A DNA stretch of 64,000 nt from Mycolicibacterium sp. CR10 (GTDB lineage: Bacteria; Actinomycetota; Actinomycetes; Mycobacteriales; Mycobacteriaceae): assembly GCF_005222675.1 (NCBI RefSeq), contig NZ_STGE01000068.1, forward strand, positions 372,001-436,000, read 5' to 3'. Position 1 is the stretch's first letter, and every line of letters begins with the position of its first letter. The position numbers were made by a program, and so were the translations under genes. The notes beneath the pieces are model-generated. The model searched no databases and had not been told where the DNA came from. It was given only the letters and a program-made list of their open reading frames with translations. Shown piece by piece: positions 15,902 through 25,087 of this stretch.

Positions 15902-16708
15902 CTACTTGGGCCTGCCGACCTCGTAGGTGCCGTTGTCGTCCTGGAACGTCACCGTCACCTGGCGCTTGGTCCCGTCGATGCTGACCTCGCAGTTGAAGGT
16001 GTCGCCCTTCTTGACCGTGGGGCTCTCGCCGTTGTTGCACTTCACGTTGTTGACGTTCTTGGCGCCGTAACCGTTGGCTTCGTCAGTGAGGATTCTCTCG
16101 ACCCCGCTCTGCGCCGCACCGACGTCCAGCTTGGTGGTCACGAAGAAGCCGGGCTTCCAGAAGCCGAGAACGAGCACCACCGCGACGATGACCGCGGCGA
16201 GCAGGCCGACAACGCCGCCGATGACGGCCAGTGAGCGCTTCGAACCCTCCTCGGCGCCGGTCGCTGGATAACCCGGGGGGTACTGGCCGTACTGGCCCGG
16301 CTGTTGCGGCGGGAACTGACCGGTCTGCTGGCCGTAGCCCTGCGGCTGGCCGTACTGCTGACCGTAGGCGCCCGGCTGTCCATACTGAGCCGGCGGCGGG
16401 TATCCCGCCTGGTTGTATTCGGTGGGCTGCTGGCCGTACTGCTGCTCGGTCGACGGGTACTGCTGCGGCGAGTACGTCGGCGGCTGCGTGGGCTGCTGGT
16501 ACTGCGGATACTGCTGCGGCGTGTATGCGGGCGGCTGCCACGACGGCTGCTCGCCACCCTGGGGAGGCTGTTGTTCCGAACCCGCTCCCGGAGTGGGCGG
16601 CTGCCACCCCTGGTTCGCGGCCGGATCGGCCGACGGCTGGTCTGCGCCCGACCCAGGCTGCTGACCCTGCCAAGGCTGCGTCGGGTCAGATCCCTGCGGT
16701 CCGCTCAT
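15902..16708 (-). CDS. Pro/Gln/Tyr-rich membrane protein with C-terminal DUF4333 domain
   Basis: A 268-residue single-pass protein. Residues 1-150 form a low-complexity cytoplasmic region rich in Pro, Gln, Gly and Tyr (YGQQYGQPQGYGQQTGQF). One membrane helix (LAVIGGVVGLLAAVIVAVVLVLG) follows near residue 162. The extracytoplasmic C-terminal DUF4333 domain carries a pair of cysteines (VKCNNGES and FNCEVSIDG) likely to form a disulfide. ATG 16708 has GAGGAGAG upstream. It corresponds to M. tuberculosis Rv2091c. Function is unknown; the Tyr/Gln-rich tail may mediate weak self-association (inference). Confidence 0.88.
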   Translation of the reverse strand: MSGPQGSDPTQPWQGQQPGSGADQPSADPAANQGWQPPTPGAGSEQQPPQGGEQPSWQPPAYTPQQYPQYQQPTQPPTYSPQQYPSTEQQYGQQPTEYNQAGYPPPAQYGQPGAYGQQYGQPQGYGQQTGQFPPQQPGQYGQYPPGYPATGAEEGSKRSLAVIGGVVGLLAAVIVAVVLVLGFWKPGFFVTTKLDVGAAQSGVERILTDEANGYGAKNVNNVKCNNGESPTVKKGDTFNCEVSIDGTKRQVTVTFQDDNGTYEVGRPK

Positions 16709-16763
16709 TTCTCTCCTCGATCGTCCGCGGCTGATGTGCCGCTTCTGGCCTGCTGGCCACACA

Positions 16764-19547
16764 CTACCCGGCATCAACGGCAACGACGCCGCGCCGAACG
16801 TCCTTGATTGCGCGTTTCGCGGTCGCCCGCAACTCCGGTGACGGAGCGGCATTGCGCACCTGGTCGGCCAAGTCCAGCACCTGGCGGCACCACCTCACAA
16901 AGTCGCCCGCCGACATCGTCGATCCGGTCCCGGTGGTGTCGGACGCGGCCAACGCCGACGCGAGGTCGCCGGTGCTCGCCCACCGGTGGATCGCGGCGAC
17001 GAAACCGTCGTCGGGCTCGCGGCTCTGGGCGATCCGGTGCCGCTGCTCGTCGGCGCGAAGCTCGGTCCACAGCCTGCGGGTCTGATTCAGCGCGCGCCGC
17101 AACCGACCGGTCGGCACGTCGGCGCTGACGCCGCCGTGCACCTCACGGCGGGACTCGTAGAGCACCGACGACAGCGCTGCCGCGAGCTCGGCCGCGTCGA
17201 GTCCCTCCCAGGCGCCGGCGCGCAGGCACTCGGCCACCAGCAGGTCGCTTTCGCTGTAGATGCGGGCCAGCAGCCTGCCGTCATCGGTGACCACCGGGTT
17301 CGGGGCACTGCCGTCCCCGTCGACTCCGTCGACGGCGATGAACCCACGTTCGGTGAGCAGCACGACGATCCGGTCGAAGGTCTGTGCCAGCGAGTTCGTG
17401 GCCGCGGCGATCTTCTTGCGGAGCTGGTCGTTGTCGCGCTCGATCTTCAGGTAGCGCTCGGCGACACGCGCCTTGTCCTCGCGGTCGGGCAGGGAATGCG
17501 CGCGGTGCGCACGCATCCGGTCGCGCAGGGACGTCAGCTCGGGGTCGATGTCGCGCTCGGCTGGCGGTCCGCTCCTGCGGCCCCGTGCCGAGGGAACGTC
17601 GCGGCCCGCGGCGGCGGACCGCAACGCCGATGCCAGGTCGCGCCGGGCGCGGGGATTTCGGTGTTCGACCCGTTTCGGCAGTGTCATCGTGCCCATCGGA
17701 GCGGGGACTCCCGAGTAGTCTGCCGACGAGATCCGGCCCGCCCAGCGGTGTTCGGAGAGCACCAGCGGCCGCGGATCGTCGTCGTCGCGCGCGGGCTCGA
17801 GCACCACCGCCAACCCACTGTGCTTGCCGTGGGTGATCGTGATGATGTCCCCGCGGCGCAGCGCGGTCAGCGCCTCGTTGGCCACCTGTCGGCGTTGCAG
17901 CCGCGACGCCCGCGACTGTGCGCGCTCCCGTTCGGAGATCTGAGCCCGCAGCCGGACGTAGTCGAGGATCGCCGCGTTCGGCCCGCCCATCTCGGCGGCC
18001 AACTCGCCGAGTAGCCGCTCGCCACGCTCGACCCCGCGCACGAGACCGACGACCGAGCGGTCGGCCTGGTACTGCGCGAAGGACCGCTCCAGCAGCTGGT
18101 GGGCCTGCTCGGGTCCCATCTGGTGCACCAGGTTGATGGTCATGTTGTAGGTCGGCGCGAACGAGCTGCGCAGCGGGAACGTGCGGGTCGACGCCAGGCC
18201 GGCGACTTCGGCGGGATCGACATCGGGGTTCCACAACACGACCGCGTGGCCCTCGACGTCGATGCCGCGGCGCCCCGCCCGGCCCGTCAGCTGGGTGTAC
18301 TCCCCCGGCGTCAACGGCATGTGCTGTTCACCGTTGAACTTCACCAACCGCTCCAGCACCACGGTGCGGGCAGGCATGTTGATCCCGAGCGCCAGTGTCT
18401 CCGTAGCGAATACGGCTTTGATTAGGCCGGCGGTGAACAACTCCTCCACGGTGTGGCGGAACGTCGGCAGCATGCCCGCATGGTGGGCGGCCAGGCCACG
18501 AAGCAGCCCCTCGCGCCACTCGTGGAAATCGAGCACCACCAGGTCGGAGTCGTTGAGGTCGGCGGTGCGCCGGTCCACGATCTCGGCGATCCTGCGCCGC
18601 TCCTCCTCGGTGGTGAGCCGAAGCGACGAGCGCAGGCACTGCTTGACGGCGGCATCACAGCCCGCGCGGGAGAAGATGAAGGTGATCGCCGGCAGCAGAC
18701 CGTCATGGTCGAGCACGCTGATCACCTCGGGTCGCCCCGGCGTCCGATACAGACTGGGCCTGCCCGTCCGGCTGCGGCCGCGCGGCTGCCAGTCGTTCAG
18801 CCGGTCGGCTTCGCGCCGGTGCGCGATGTGGCGCAGCAGTTCCGGGTCCACAAGCAGATCCCGGCCAGGCTTGGCCGGACCGGACGCACGGTAGTCGAAC
18901 AGGTCGAGCAGTCGCTTGCCGACCATCACGTGCTGCCACAGCGGCACCGGGCGGTGCTCGTCGACCACGACCGTGGTGTCGCCGCGGACCGTCTGGATCC
19001 AGCCACCGAACTCTTCGGCATTGCTCACGGTTGCCGACAGGCTGACCAACCGCACGTCGTCGGACAGGTGCAGGATCACCTCCTCCCACACCGCACCGCG
19101 CATGCGGTCGGCAAGGAAGTGCACTTCATCCATGACGACGTACGAGAGTCCTTGCAATGCAGGAGAATTCGCGTAAAGCATGTTGCGCAGCACTTCGGTG
19201 GTCATCACCACGACGTCGGCGTCACCGTTGATGGCCTGATCCCCGGTGAGCAGCCCGATGCGCTTGGGCCCGTAGCGGCGCACCAGGTCATTGTGCTTCT
19301 GGTTGCTCAGCGCCTTGATCGGCGTGGTGTAGAAGCACTTTCGGCCCGCTGCCAACGCGAGATGGACGGCGAACTCACCGACGACCGTCTTACCCGCACC
19401 GGTGGGCGCACAGACCAGCACCCCGTGGCCTTGCGCCAGCGCCTCGCAGGAACGGCGCTGGAATCCGTCCAGGGTGAACGGCAACCGCGAGGCGAAGTCT
19501 TCCAGGGTCGGAAGGGGCAGCGCGAGTGGCTCAGGTTGATTCGTCAT
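16764..19547 (-). CDS. helY: DEAD/DEAH-box helicase HelY (Ski2-like)
   Basis: A 927-residue superfamily 2 helicase. Walker A is APTGAGKT at residues 47-54, the DEVH box is VMDEVHFLAD, motif III is SLSATVSN and motif VI is QLTGRAGRRG. The C-terminal half has the Ski2/Mtr4-like winged-helix and DSHCT regions. It aligns throughout with M. tuberculosis HelY (Rv2092c). Such enzymes unwind RNA, but the mycobacterial substrate is not known. ATG 19547 overlaps the tatC 3' end by 17 nt, so tatA-tatC-helY are likely one transcript; the frame extends further upstream inside tatC without support. Confidence 0.95.
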   Translation of the reverse strand: MTNQPEPLALPLPTLEDFASRLPFTLDGFQRRSCEALAQGHGVLVCAPTGAGKTVVGEFAVHLALAAGRKCFYTTPIKALSNQKHNDLVRRYGPKRIGLLTGDQAINGDADVVVMTTEVLRNMLYANSPALQGLSYVVMDEVHFLADRMRGAVWEEVILHLSDDVRLVSLSATVSNAEEFGGWIQTVRGDTTVVVDEHRPVPLWQHVMVGKRLLDLFDYRASGPAKPGRDLLVDPELLRHIAHRREADRLNDWQPRGRSRTGRPSLYRTPGRPEVISVLDHDGLLPAITFIFSRAGCDAAVKQCLRSSLRLTTEEERRRIAEIVDRRTADLNDSDLVVLDFHEWREGLLRGLAAHHAGMLPTFRHTVEELFTAGLIKAVFATETLALGINMPARTVVLERLVKFNGEQHMPLTPGEYTQLTGRAGRRGIDVEGHAVVLWNPDVDPAEVAGLASTRTFPLRSSFAPTYNMTINLVHQMGPEQAHQLLERSFAQYQADRSVVGLVRGVERGERLLGELAAEMGGPNAAILDYVRLRAQISERERAQSRASRLQRRQVANEALTALRRGDIITITHGKHSGLAVVLEPARDDDDPRPLVLSEHRWAGRISSADYSGVPAPMGTMTLPKRVEHRNPRARRDLASALRSAAAGRDVPSARGRRSGPPAERDIDPELTSLRDRMRAHRAHSLPDREDKARVAERYLKIERDNDQLRKKIAAATNSLAQTFDRIVVLLTERGFIAVDGVDGDGSAPNPVVTDDGRLLARIYSESDLLVAECLRAGAWEGLDAAELAAALSSVLYESRREVHGGVSADVPTGRLRRALNQTRRLWTELRADEQRHRIAQSREPDDGFVAAIHRWASTGDLASALAASDTTGTGSTMSAGDFVRWCRQVLDLADQVRNAAPSPELRATAKRAIKDVRRGVVAVDAG

Positions 19548-20481
19548 CGACCACGAGCCGCGACGGGGTGGGCACCGCGGACGGCGGCTCGATTGTCTCG
19601 GCGGCGCCGATCGGTGCCGCCTCGTCGTCGGCCAGATCATCAAGCCGCGCGCGGCGGGCCTTGCGTCGGTCGTTGACCCGCGCGATCTGAATGGCGAACT
19701 CCAGCAGCAGGGTCAGCGCCAGCGCGAGCGCGAGCATCGAGAAGGGATCCGACCCCGGCGTGGCGAACGCCGCGAAGATGAACACTGCCATGATCAGACC
19801 GCGGCGCCACGCTTTGAGCCGTTCGTAGGTGAGGACCCCGACGAGGTTGAGCATGATGATCAGCAGCGGGAACTCGAAGCTGATGCCGAACACCAGCAGC
19901 AGGTTGATCAGGAACCCGAAGTACTGGTCGCCGGACAGGGCGGTTATCTGAACGTCGCTGCCCACGGTCAGCAGGAATCCCAAAGCCTTCGACAGCACCA
20001 CGTACGCCAGCAGCGCGCCCGCGATGAACAGCGTCGCGCCCAGCGCCACGAAGGCCACCGCGAATCGCCGTTCCTTGTTGTAGAGACCGGGGGTGATGAA
20101 CGCCCACAACTGGTAGAGCCACACCGGGCAGGCCAGCACGATTCCGGCCGTCAGCGCGACCTTGAGCCGCAACATGAACTGGTCGAACGGCGCGGTGGCC
20201 AGCAGCCGACACTGGCCGTCGGGGGCGATGGTGGCGCGGGCCGATTCCGGCAGCGCGCAATAAGGCCCCCGCAGCCAGTCGCCGAGGCTCGGCATCCCGA
20301 ATGCGCCGTGGGTGTACCAGATGAACCCGAGGATCGTCGTCAGCACGACGGCGAACGCGGCGATCAGAAGCCTGCCACGGAGTTCGGTGAGGTGCTCGAC
20401 CAACGACATCGTGCCGTCGGGGTTGACCCGCGAACGGCGTCGCCGCGGATCGAGTTTCTTGATGAGTCCGGGTATCTGCAC
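19531..20481 (-). CDS. tatC: Sec-independent protein translocase TatC
   Basis: TatC is the multispanning receptor for twin-arginine signal peptides. The 316-residue protein shows six membrane segments. Conserved family residues include MSLVEHLTELRGRLL near residue 25, FMLRLKVALTAGIVLACPVWLYQLWAFITPGLY in the central loop (shown here in two conserved parts, FMLRLKV and LYQLWAFITPGL), and FATPGSDPFSM near the C terminus. GTG 20481 gives the same N terminus as the M. tuberculosis protein. There is no clear ribosome site. The C-terminal tail is acidic and variable, as usual. Confidence 0.95.
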   Translation of the reverse strand: MQIPGLIKKLDPRRRRSRVNPDGTMSLVEHLTELRGRLLIAAFAVVLTTILGFIWYTHGAFGMPSLGDWLRGPYCALPESARATIAPDGQCRLLATAPFDQFMLRLKVALTAGIVLACPVWLYQLWAFITPGLYNKERRFAVAFVALGATLFIAGALLAYVVLSKALGFLLTVGSDVQITALSGDQYFGFLINLLLVFGISFEFPLLIIMLNLVGVLTYERLKAWRRGLIMAVFIFAAFATPGSDPFSMLALALALTLLLEFAIQIARVNDRRKARRARLDDLADDEAAPIGAAETIEPPSAVPTPSRLVVDDEST

Positions 20482-20557
20482 GGAGGTTGCCTAGCTGCCG
20501 CTCACAGGCGCGATGCCACGACGCGGGCGCAGCGCCCGCGAGTGGCGAGGTGACCGA

Positions 20558-20812
20558 TCAGGCCGGGCGCTTGTCCGAGGACGGTTCGACGGGTGACTGC
20601 GTGGCAGCCCCATCGGCGTCCGAGATCCGTTCGGAAGCGATCTGGGTGGGCTGATCCGGTTTGGAATCGGCCTGCATCTCCTTGATCTCGGACTTGAAGA
20701 TGCGCATCGACTTGCCCAGGGACCGTGCCGCGTCCGGGAGCTTCTTGGCACCGAAGAGCAGCACGAACACGGCGATGACGATGACCCAGTGCCAGGGTTG
20801 TAGACCACCCAA
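20558..20812 (-). CDS. tatA: Twin-arginine translocase subunit TatA
   Basis: An 84-residue protein with the classic TatA layout: an N-terminal membrane helix (WHWVIVIAVFVLLFGAKKLP), the FG hinge, then an amphipathic helix (DAARSLGKSMRIFKSEIKEM) and an acidic tail. TatA oligomers form the translocation pore with TatC. TTG 20812 is the start, with a strong GGAGGT 7 nt upstream. It is 76 nt upstream of tatC and 30 nt downstream of pafC. No tatB is near; it is elsewhere in mycobacterial genomes. Confidence 0.95.
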   Translation of the reverse strand: MGGLQPWHWVIVIAVFVLLFGAKKLPDAARSLGKSMRIFKSEIKEMQADSKPDQPTQIASERISDADGAATQSPVEPSSDKRPA

Positions 20813-20842
20813 TTTGGTTACCTCCAGACGTCTGGCCCGAGT

Positions 20843-21829
20843 CTACCCGTCCGGTGACTCGGTACCGACCCGATAGGCGTCCAACGCGGCTACGGCGGAC
20901 TGCCGGACGCGATCGGCCAGCTGTTGTGGGTGGCGTACCCGCACGGCGGAGCCGAATCCCAGGACGAAGCGCGCCATCCACTGGTCGGAGGCGTACGTCA
21001 TCGTCGCCTCGCACGACCCATCGGGGAACTCCTGCACCACCCGCAGCGGGTAGTAGTCGAACATCCATGACGCCGACCGGTCGACGAGCAGCGTCGCCGT
21101 GGGTAGGGACGGATCGGCGGTGTCCGGGTCGAACAGGGAGGTGTCGGGGCCGGCCTGCACCGCGGGCGGTGGCGGCGCGGAGGGCTCGTCGAGCAGTCGC
21201 GCCTCCACGATGCGATCGAGCCGGAACAGTCGGACCCCTTCGGCCGACCGGCACCACGCCTCCAGATAGCTGTGGTCGGCGACGAGGACGACGCGGATCG
21301 GGTCGACGACGCGACTCGACAGGATGTCGTGCGACGCCGAGTAGTAATCGATGGCCAGCGCCCGGTCGGTGCGCACCGCGGTGCGGACGGCGGCGGCGGC
21401 CTCACTCTCGGCGGGTGCGGGTTCGTCGACGGCGGCACCCTCGACACCGGGACCCGCGTGGCCGGCCGCAGACTCGATCTTGGCGATCGCGCTGCGGGCC
21501 GCCTCCGGATCGACCATGCCGGGCACGTCGAGGAGCGCACGCAGGGCGACCAGCACACCCGTGGCCTCCGGCGACGTCAACCGCAGCGGGTGGTCCATGC
21601 CGGCCGTGAACGTGACTTCGATGGTGTCGCCGGAGAACTCGAAATCGATCAGATCGCCCGGTCCGTAACCGGGCAGCCCACACATCCAGAGCTGGTTCAA
21701 ATCGTCGCGCAGCTGCGTGACGCTGACACCGAGGTCGGCTGCCGCCTCCGCGTAGGTGATCCGGGGATTGGCCTGGAAGTACGGCACCATGTTCAGCAGC
21801 CGCACCAGGCGCGTGCTCACGGCGGTCAT
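20843..21829 (-). CDS. pafC: WYL-domain transcriptional activator PafC
   Basis: PafC works with PafB as a heterodimeric activator of the RecA-independent DNA damage response in mycobacteria. The 328-residue protein has an N-terminal winged HTH (RITYAEAAADLGVSVTQLRDD) and a central WYL region with the pocket sequence LAIDYYSASHD and SYLEAWCRSAEGVRLFRLDR. ATG 21829 overlaps the pafB stop by ATGA, so translation is coupled. The frame extends 5 codons upstream inside pafB without need. It precedes tatA by 30 nt on the same strand. Confidence 0.94.
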   Translation of the reverse strand: MTAVSTRLVRLLNMVPYFQANPRITYAEAAADLGVSVTQLRDDLNQLWMCGLPGYGPGDLIDFEFSGDTIEVTFTAGMDHPLRLTSPEATGVLVALRALLDVPGMVDPEAARSAIAKIESAAGHAGPGVEGAAVDEPAPAESEAAAAVRTAVRTDRALAIDYYSASHDILSSRVVDPIRVVLVADHSYLEAWCRSAEGVRLFRLDRIVEARLLDEPSAPPPPAVQAGPDTSLFDPDTADPSLPTATLLVDRSASWMFDYYPLRVVQEFPDGSCEATMTYASDQWMARFVLGFGSAVRVRHPQQLADRVRQSAVAALDAYRVGTESPDG

Positions 21830-22827
21830 GCGCGCTCCGCCCACTCGCCGGCCTGAGCTTCCAGGCGGGCGATGACGTCCTCGCGGAGCGGCTCCGGCGC
21901 CAGCACCACCGCGTCGGCTCCGTAGCTGGCGATCTCGCGCGCCACCCGGTCGAACATGTCGATGTCCAGCGCGATCTCCTCCCCCGGCCGTCCCCCCAGG
22001 TCCCGCGGACCCACGATCGTGGCCCGGCGGCGCAGCGCGGTGGCCCGACCGTCGGCGACCCAGACGTTGGCCTGCCCCGCCGCGGGCCAGTCACCGACCA
22101 CCCGGTCGACGATCTCGCGCAGGTTCAACCCCGCGGGTCTGCTGACCGCACCGGGCTCCCCGATCGGCGTCACCTCCGCACCGATCCGCGACAGCCGGAA
22201 TGTTCGCACCGCGTCGCGGTCGCGGTCATGACCGACCAGGTACCAGCGGCCTCTGTCGGTCACCACACCCCACGGTTCGACGGTCCGGGTGACGTACGGA
22301 TCGGTGCGCGACGGGCGGTGCGGGAACTGCACGGCGTGGCCGGAGTCGATGGCGGACAACAGGATTCCGAGGACCTCCTCCGACCCACGCAACCCGGGCA
22401 GGGCGGCGGTCGAGGTGATGGCGATGTCGGCGTCGCCGGGTTCGATGTCGACGCCGGCCGCCCGCAGCTTGAGCAGCGCCCCCTGCGTCGCGGTGATCAG
22501 TTCGGGTGACTCCCACAGTTGGGTCGCCACCGCCACCGCGGCGGCCTCGTCGGCGGTCAGTCCGACCGCGGGCAGCGCATAGGCCTCGCGGCTGATGCGA
22601 TAGCCCTCGGTCGGGTCTGTCGGTGACACCCGGCCGGTCTCCAGCGGGATGCCCAGATCGCGCAGTTCGTTCTTGTCCCGTTCGAACATCCGGGAGAACG
22701 CCTCGTCGCTGGCGCCCTCGGAGTATCCGAACACCGTCTCGCGGATCCGGTCGGCGGTGATGAACGTCCGCGTGGACAGCAGCGCGATGACGAGGTTCAT
22801 CAAGCGTTCCACTTTGGAGATCCCCAC
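21826..22827 (-). CDS. pafB: WYL-domain transcriptional activator PafB
   Basis: PafB is the partner of PafC; in mycobacteria the pair is thought to respond to single-stranded DNA and direct RNA polymerase to DNA repair promoters. The 333-residue protein begins with an HTH (ISKVERLMNLVIALLSTRTF then DRIRETVFGYSEGASDEA). Its WYL region includes GRWYLVGHDRDRDAVRTFRL near residue 190. GTG 22827 has TAAGCT 7 nt upstream (22835-22840), which suggests a leaderless transcript. In M. tuberculosis pafA lies directly upstream; here a methyltransferase gene on the other strand is inserted. Confidence 0.94.
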   Translation of the reverse strand: MGISKVERLMNLVIALLSTRTFITADRIRETVFGYSEGASDEAFSRMFERDKNELRDLGIPLETGRVSPTDPTEGYRISREAYALPAVGLTADEAAAVAVATQLWESPELITATQGALLKLRAAGVDIEPGDADIAITSTAALPGLRGSEEVLGILLSAIDSGHAVQFPHRPSRTDPYVTRTVEPWGVVTDRGRWYLVGHDRDRDAVRTFRLSRIGAEVTPIGEPGAVSRPAGLNLREIVDRVVGDWPAAGQANVWVADGRATALRRRATIVGPRDLGGRPGEEIALDIDMFDRVAREIASYGADAVVLAPEPLREDVIARLEAQAGEWAERA

Positions 22828-22834
22828 GGGTTAG

Positions 22835-22840
22835 AGCTTA
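22835..22840 (-). promoter_or_regulatory. Candidate -10 (TAAGCT) for leaderless pafB
   Basis: Reading the minus strand, TAAGCT is followed by 7 nt and GTG 22827. No Shine-Dalgarno sequence is present, so a leaderless pafBC transcript is likely. Confidence 0.45.
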
Positions 22841-22930
22841 AGGGGCGTCGCGGATTCGGCCGGACGCCGACCTGCGCGCGTCTGACAGGATGCGGGTGGT
22901 GATGAACGCGTGCGCGAGGAACGAAGGCTG

Positions 22931-23524
22931 ATGGGCACCCGTTGGCAGGACTCCGACAGACCTCGCGGACAGGAGTACGACGCCCGATGGCAGCGCCTCG
23001 CGGCGTCCGGCGCCAGCGTGCACGGCGAGGCGGATCTCATCGAGGCCCTGCTGCGCGAGTCCGGCGGGACGCGCGTGCTGGATGCCGGGTGTGGGACGGG
23101 CCGGGTCGCGATCGAACTGGCCGCCCGGGGATTCTCGGTCGCGGGCCTCGACCTGGACCCGGCAATGCTGGACGCGGCACGCGCCAAGGCACCGACACTG
23201 CGGTGGGTCGAGGCAGATCTGGCCGACGCCGGCGCGCACCTGCACGAGACATTCGACCTCGTCGGACTGCCGGGAAACGTGATGATCTTCGTCGAGCGCG
23301 GCAGCGAGGGCCGGGTGATCGATCAACTGGCGGCGCTGCTGGAACCCGGCGGGCTGCTGATCGCAGGTTTCCAGCTGCTCACCGGGCGGTTGACGCTGGA
23401 CCGCTATGACGAAGTGGCGGCCGCGGCCGGCCTCGAGTTGGTGAACCGGTGGGCCACCTGGGACCGCGAACCGTTCACCGGAGGCGACTACGCCGTGTCG
23501 CTGCACCGGTTGCCGGCGAGCTGA
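22931..23524 (+). CDS. Class I SAM-dependent methyltransferase
   Basis: A 197-residue small-molecule methyltransferase-like protein. SAM motif I is VLDAGCGTGRVAIELA near residue 49, followed by the acidic motif II loop GLDLDPAMLDAAR and motif III WVEADLADAG. The C-terminal part is short, and no substrate class is evident. I chose ATG 22931, with GAAGG nearby; GTG 22910 in the same frame is possible. It sits between pafB and pafA on the opposite strand, with its stop directly abutting the pafA stop. Confidence 0.83.
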   Translation: MGTRWQDSDRPRGQEYDARWQRLAASGASVHGEADLIEALLRESGGTRVLDAGCGTGRVAIELAARGFSVAGLDLDPAMLDAARAKAPTLRWVEADLADAGAHLHETFDLVGLPGNVMIFVERGSEGRVIDQLAALLEPGGLLIAGFQLLTGRLTLDRYDEVAAAAGLELVNRWATWDREPFTGGDYAVSLHRLPAS

Positions 23525-24883
23525 TCACATGCTCGCGATGAGCCGCTTGACTCGCTCGTCGACCGAGCGGAACGGGTCCTTGCACAGCACGGTGCGCTGC
23601 GCCTGATCGTTGAGCTTGAGGTGCACCCAGTCCACGGTGAAGTCCCGGCCGGCTTCCTGCGCCGCGCTGATGAACTCGCCCCGCAGTTTGGCCCGGGTGG
23701 TCTGCGGCGGGGTGTTGACTGCGGCCTCGATCTCTTCATCGGTGGTGATGCGCGCGGCAAGGCCCTTGCGCTGGAGCAGGTCGAACACGCCGCGACCGCG
23801 CTTGATGTCGTGGTAGGCCAGATCGAGCTGACTGATCTTCGGGTCTGACAGCTCCATGTTGTAGCGGTCTTGGTATCGCTGGAACAGCTTGCGCTTGATC
23901 ACCCAGTCGATCTCGGTGTCGACCTTGGCGAAGTCCTGACTCTCGACCGCGTCGAGTTGGCGGCCCCAGAGTTCGACGACCTGCTGGATTTGCGTGTTGG
24001 GTTCGCGGGTCTGCAGATACTCCACTGCGCGGCCGTAGTACTCGCGCTGGATATCGAGCGCGCTGGCCTGCCTGCCGCCGGCGAGGCGCACCGGGCGTCG
24101 CCCGGTCAGATCGTGGCTGACCTCGCGGATCGCGCGAATCGGGTTGTCCAGTGAGAAGTCACGGAACGCGACGCCCGCTTCGATCATCTCCAGAACCAGC
24201 GAGGCCGAGCCCACCTTGAGCATCGTCGTGGACTCGCTCATGTTGGAGTCGCCGACGATGACGTGCAGGCGGCGGTACTTCTCGGCGTCCGCGTGCGGTT
24301 CGTCGCGGGTGTTGATGATCGGACGCGAGCGGGTGGTCGCGCTCGAGACACCCTCCCAGATGTGCTCGGCCCGTTGCGACAGACAGAACGTCGCGGCCTT
24401 GGGGGTCTGCAGTACCTTGCCTGCGCCGCAGATGAGCTGGCGCGTCACCAGGAACGGCAGCAGCACATCGGAGATGCGGGAGAACTCGCCGGCGCGCACG
24501 ATCAGGTAGTTCTCGTGACAGCCGTACGAATTGCCCGCGGAGTCGGTGTTGTTCTTGAACAGATAGATGTCACCGCCGATGCCCTCGTCGGCGAGGCGCT
24601 GTTCGGCGTCGATCAGCAGATCCTCCAGGACCCGCTCACCTGCGCGGTCGTGGGTCACCAGCTGGATCAGACTGTCGCATTCCGCGGTGGCGTACTCGGG
24701 GTGGCTGCCCACGTCCAGGTACAGACGCGCGCCGTTACGAAGGAAGACGTTGCTGCTACGGCCCCACGACACCACCCGACGGAACAGATACCGGGCGACC
24801 TCGTCGGGACTCAGCCGGCGATGGCCGTGGAACGTGCAGGTCACACCGAATTCAGTCTCGATGCCCATGATTCGTCGCTGCAC
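23525..24883 (-). CDS. pafA: Pup-protein ligase PafA
   Basis: PafA forms an isopeptide bond between the C-terminal Glu of Pup and substrate lysines, marking proteins for the proteasome. At 452 residues it has the same length as the M. tuberculosis enzyme. The glutamine-synthetase-like core starts with RRIMGIETEFGVTCTFHGHR, which includes the catalytic base region, and continues with LFKNNTDSAGNSYGCHENYL and PIINTRDEPHADAEKYRRLH for ATP and magnesium. GTG 24883 is the start, with TACGCT 7 nt upstream (24891-24896), again a leaderless layout. The frame stays open upstream to 25177 but without support. Confidence 0.97.
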   Translation of the reverse strand: MQRRIMGIETEFGVTCTFHGHRRLSPDEVARYLFRRVVSWGRSSNVFLRNGARLYLDVGSHPEYATAECDSLIQLVTHDRAGERVLEDLLIDAEQRLADEGIGGDIYLFKNNTDSAGNSYGCHENYLIVRAGEFSRISDVLLPFLVTRQLICGAGKVLQTPKAATFCLSQRAEHIWEGVSSATTRSRPIINTRDEPHADAEKYRRLHVIVGDSNMSESTTMLKVGSASLVLEMIEAGVAFRDFSLDNPIRAIREVSHDLTGRRPVRLAGGRQASALDIQREYYGRAVEYLQTREPNTQIQQVVELWGRQLDAVESQDFAKVDTEIDWVIKRKLFQRYQDRYNMELSDPKISQLDLAYHDIKRGRGVFDLLQRKGLAARITTDEEIEAAVNTPPQTTRAKLRGEFISAAQEAGRDFTVDWVHLKLNDQAQRTVLCKDPFRSVDERVKRLIASM

Positions 24884-24890
24884 CTCACCG

Positions 24891-24896
24891 AGCGTA
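24891..24896 (-). promoter_or_regulatory. Candidate -10 (TACGCT) for leaderless pafA
   Basis: Reading the minus strand, TACGCT is followed by CGGTGAG and GTG 24883. The GGTGAG directly abuts the start and is too close to act as an ordinary ribosome site. Confidence 0.45.
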
Positions 24897-25087
24897 CTTG
24901 CTGCTGGGCGGGCAGGGCGCCTTGACCACGCCGATGAGCGCCGGGAGGACGAGCCCGAACGTACGATTTCTGACGGATTTCGCCAAATATCCATCAGAAT
25001 CCGTACTTTCGGCGGCCGGATCACGGCCCGCCAATCATCACTGTGGATAACTCGCGGTGGCCTTCCTGGGATCTGCCAGCATGAGCC

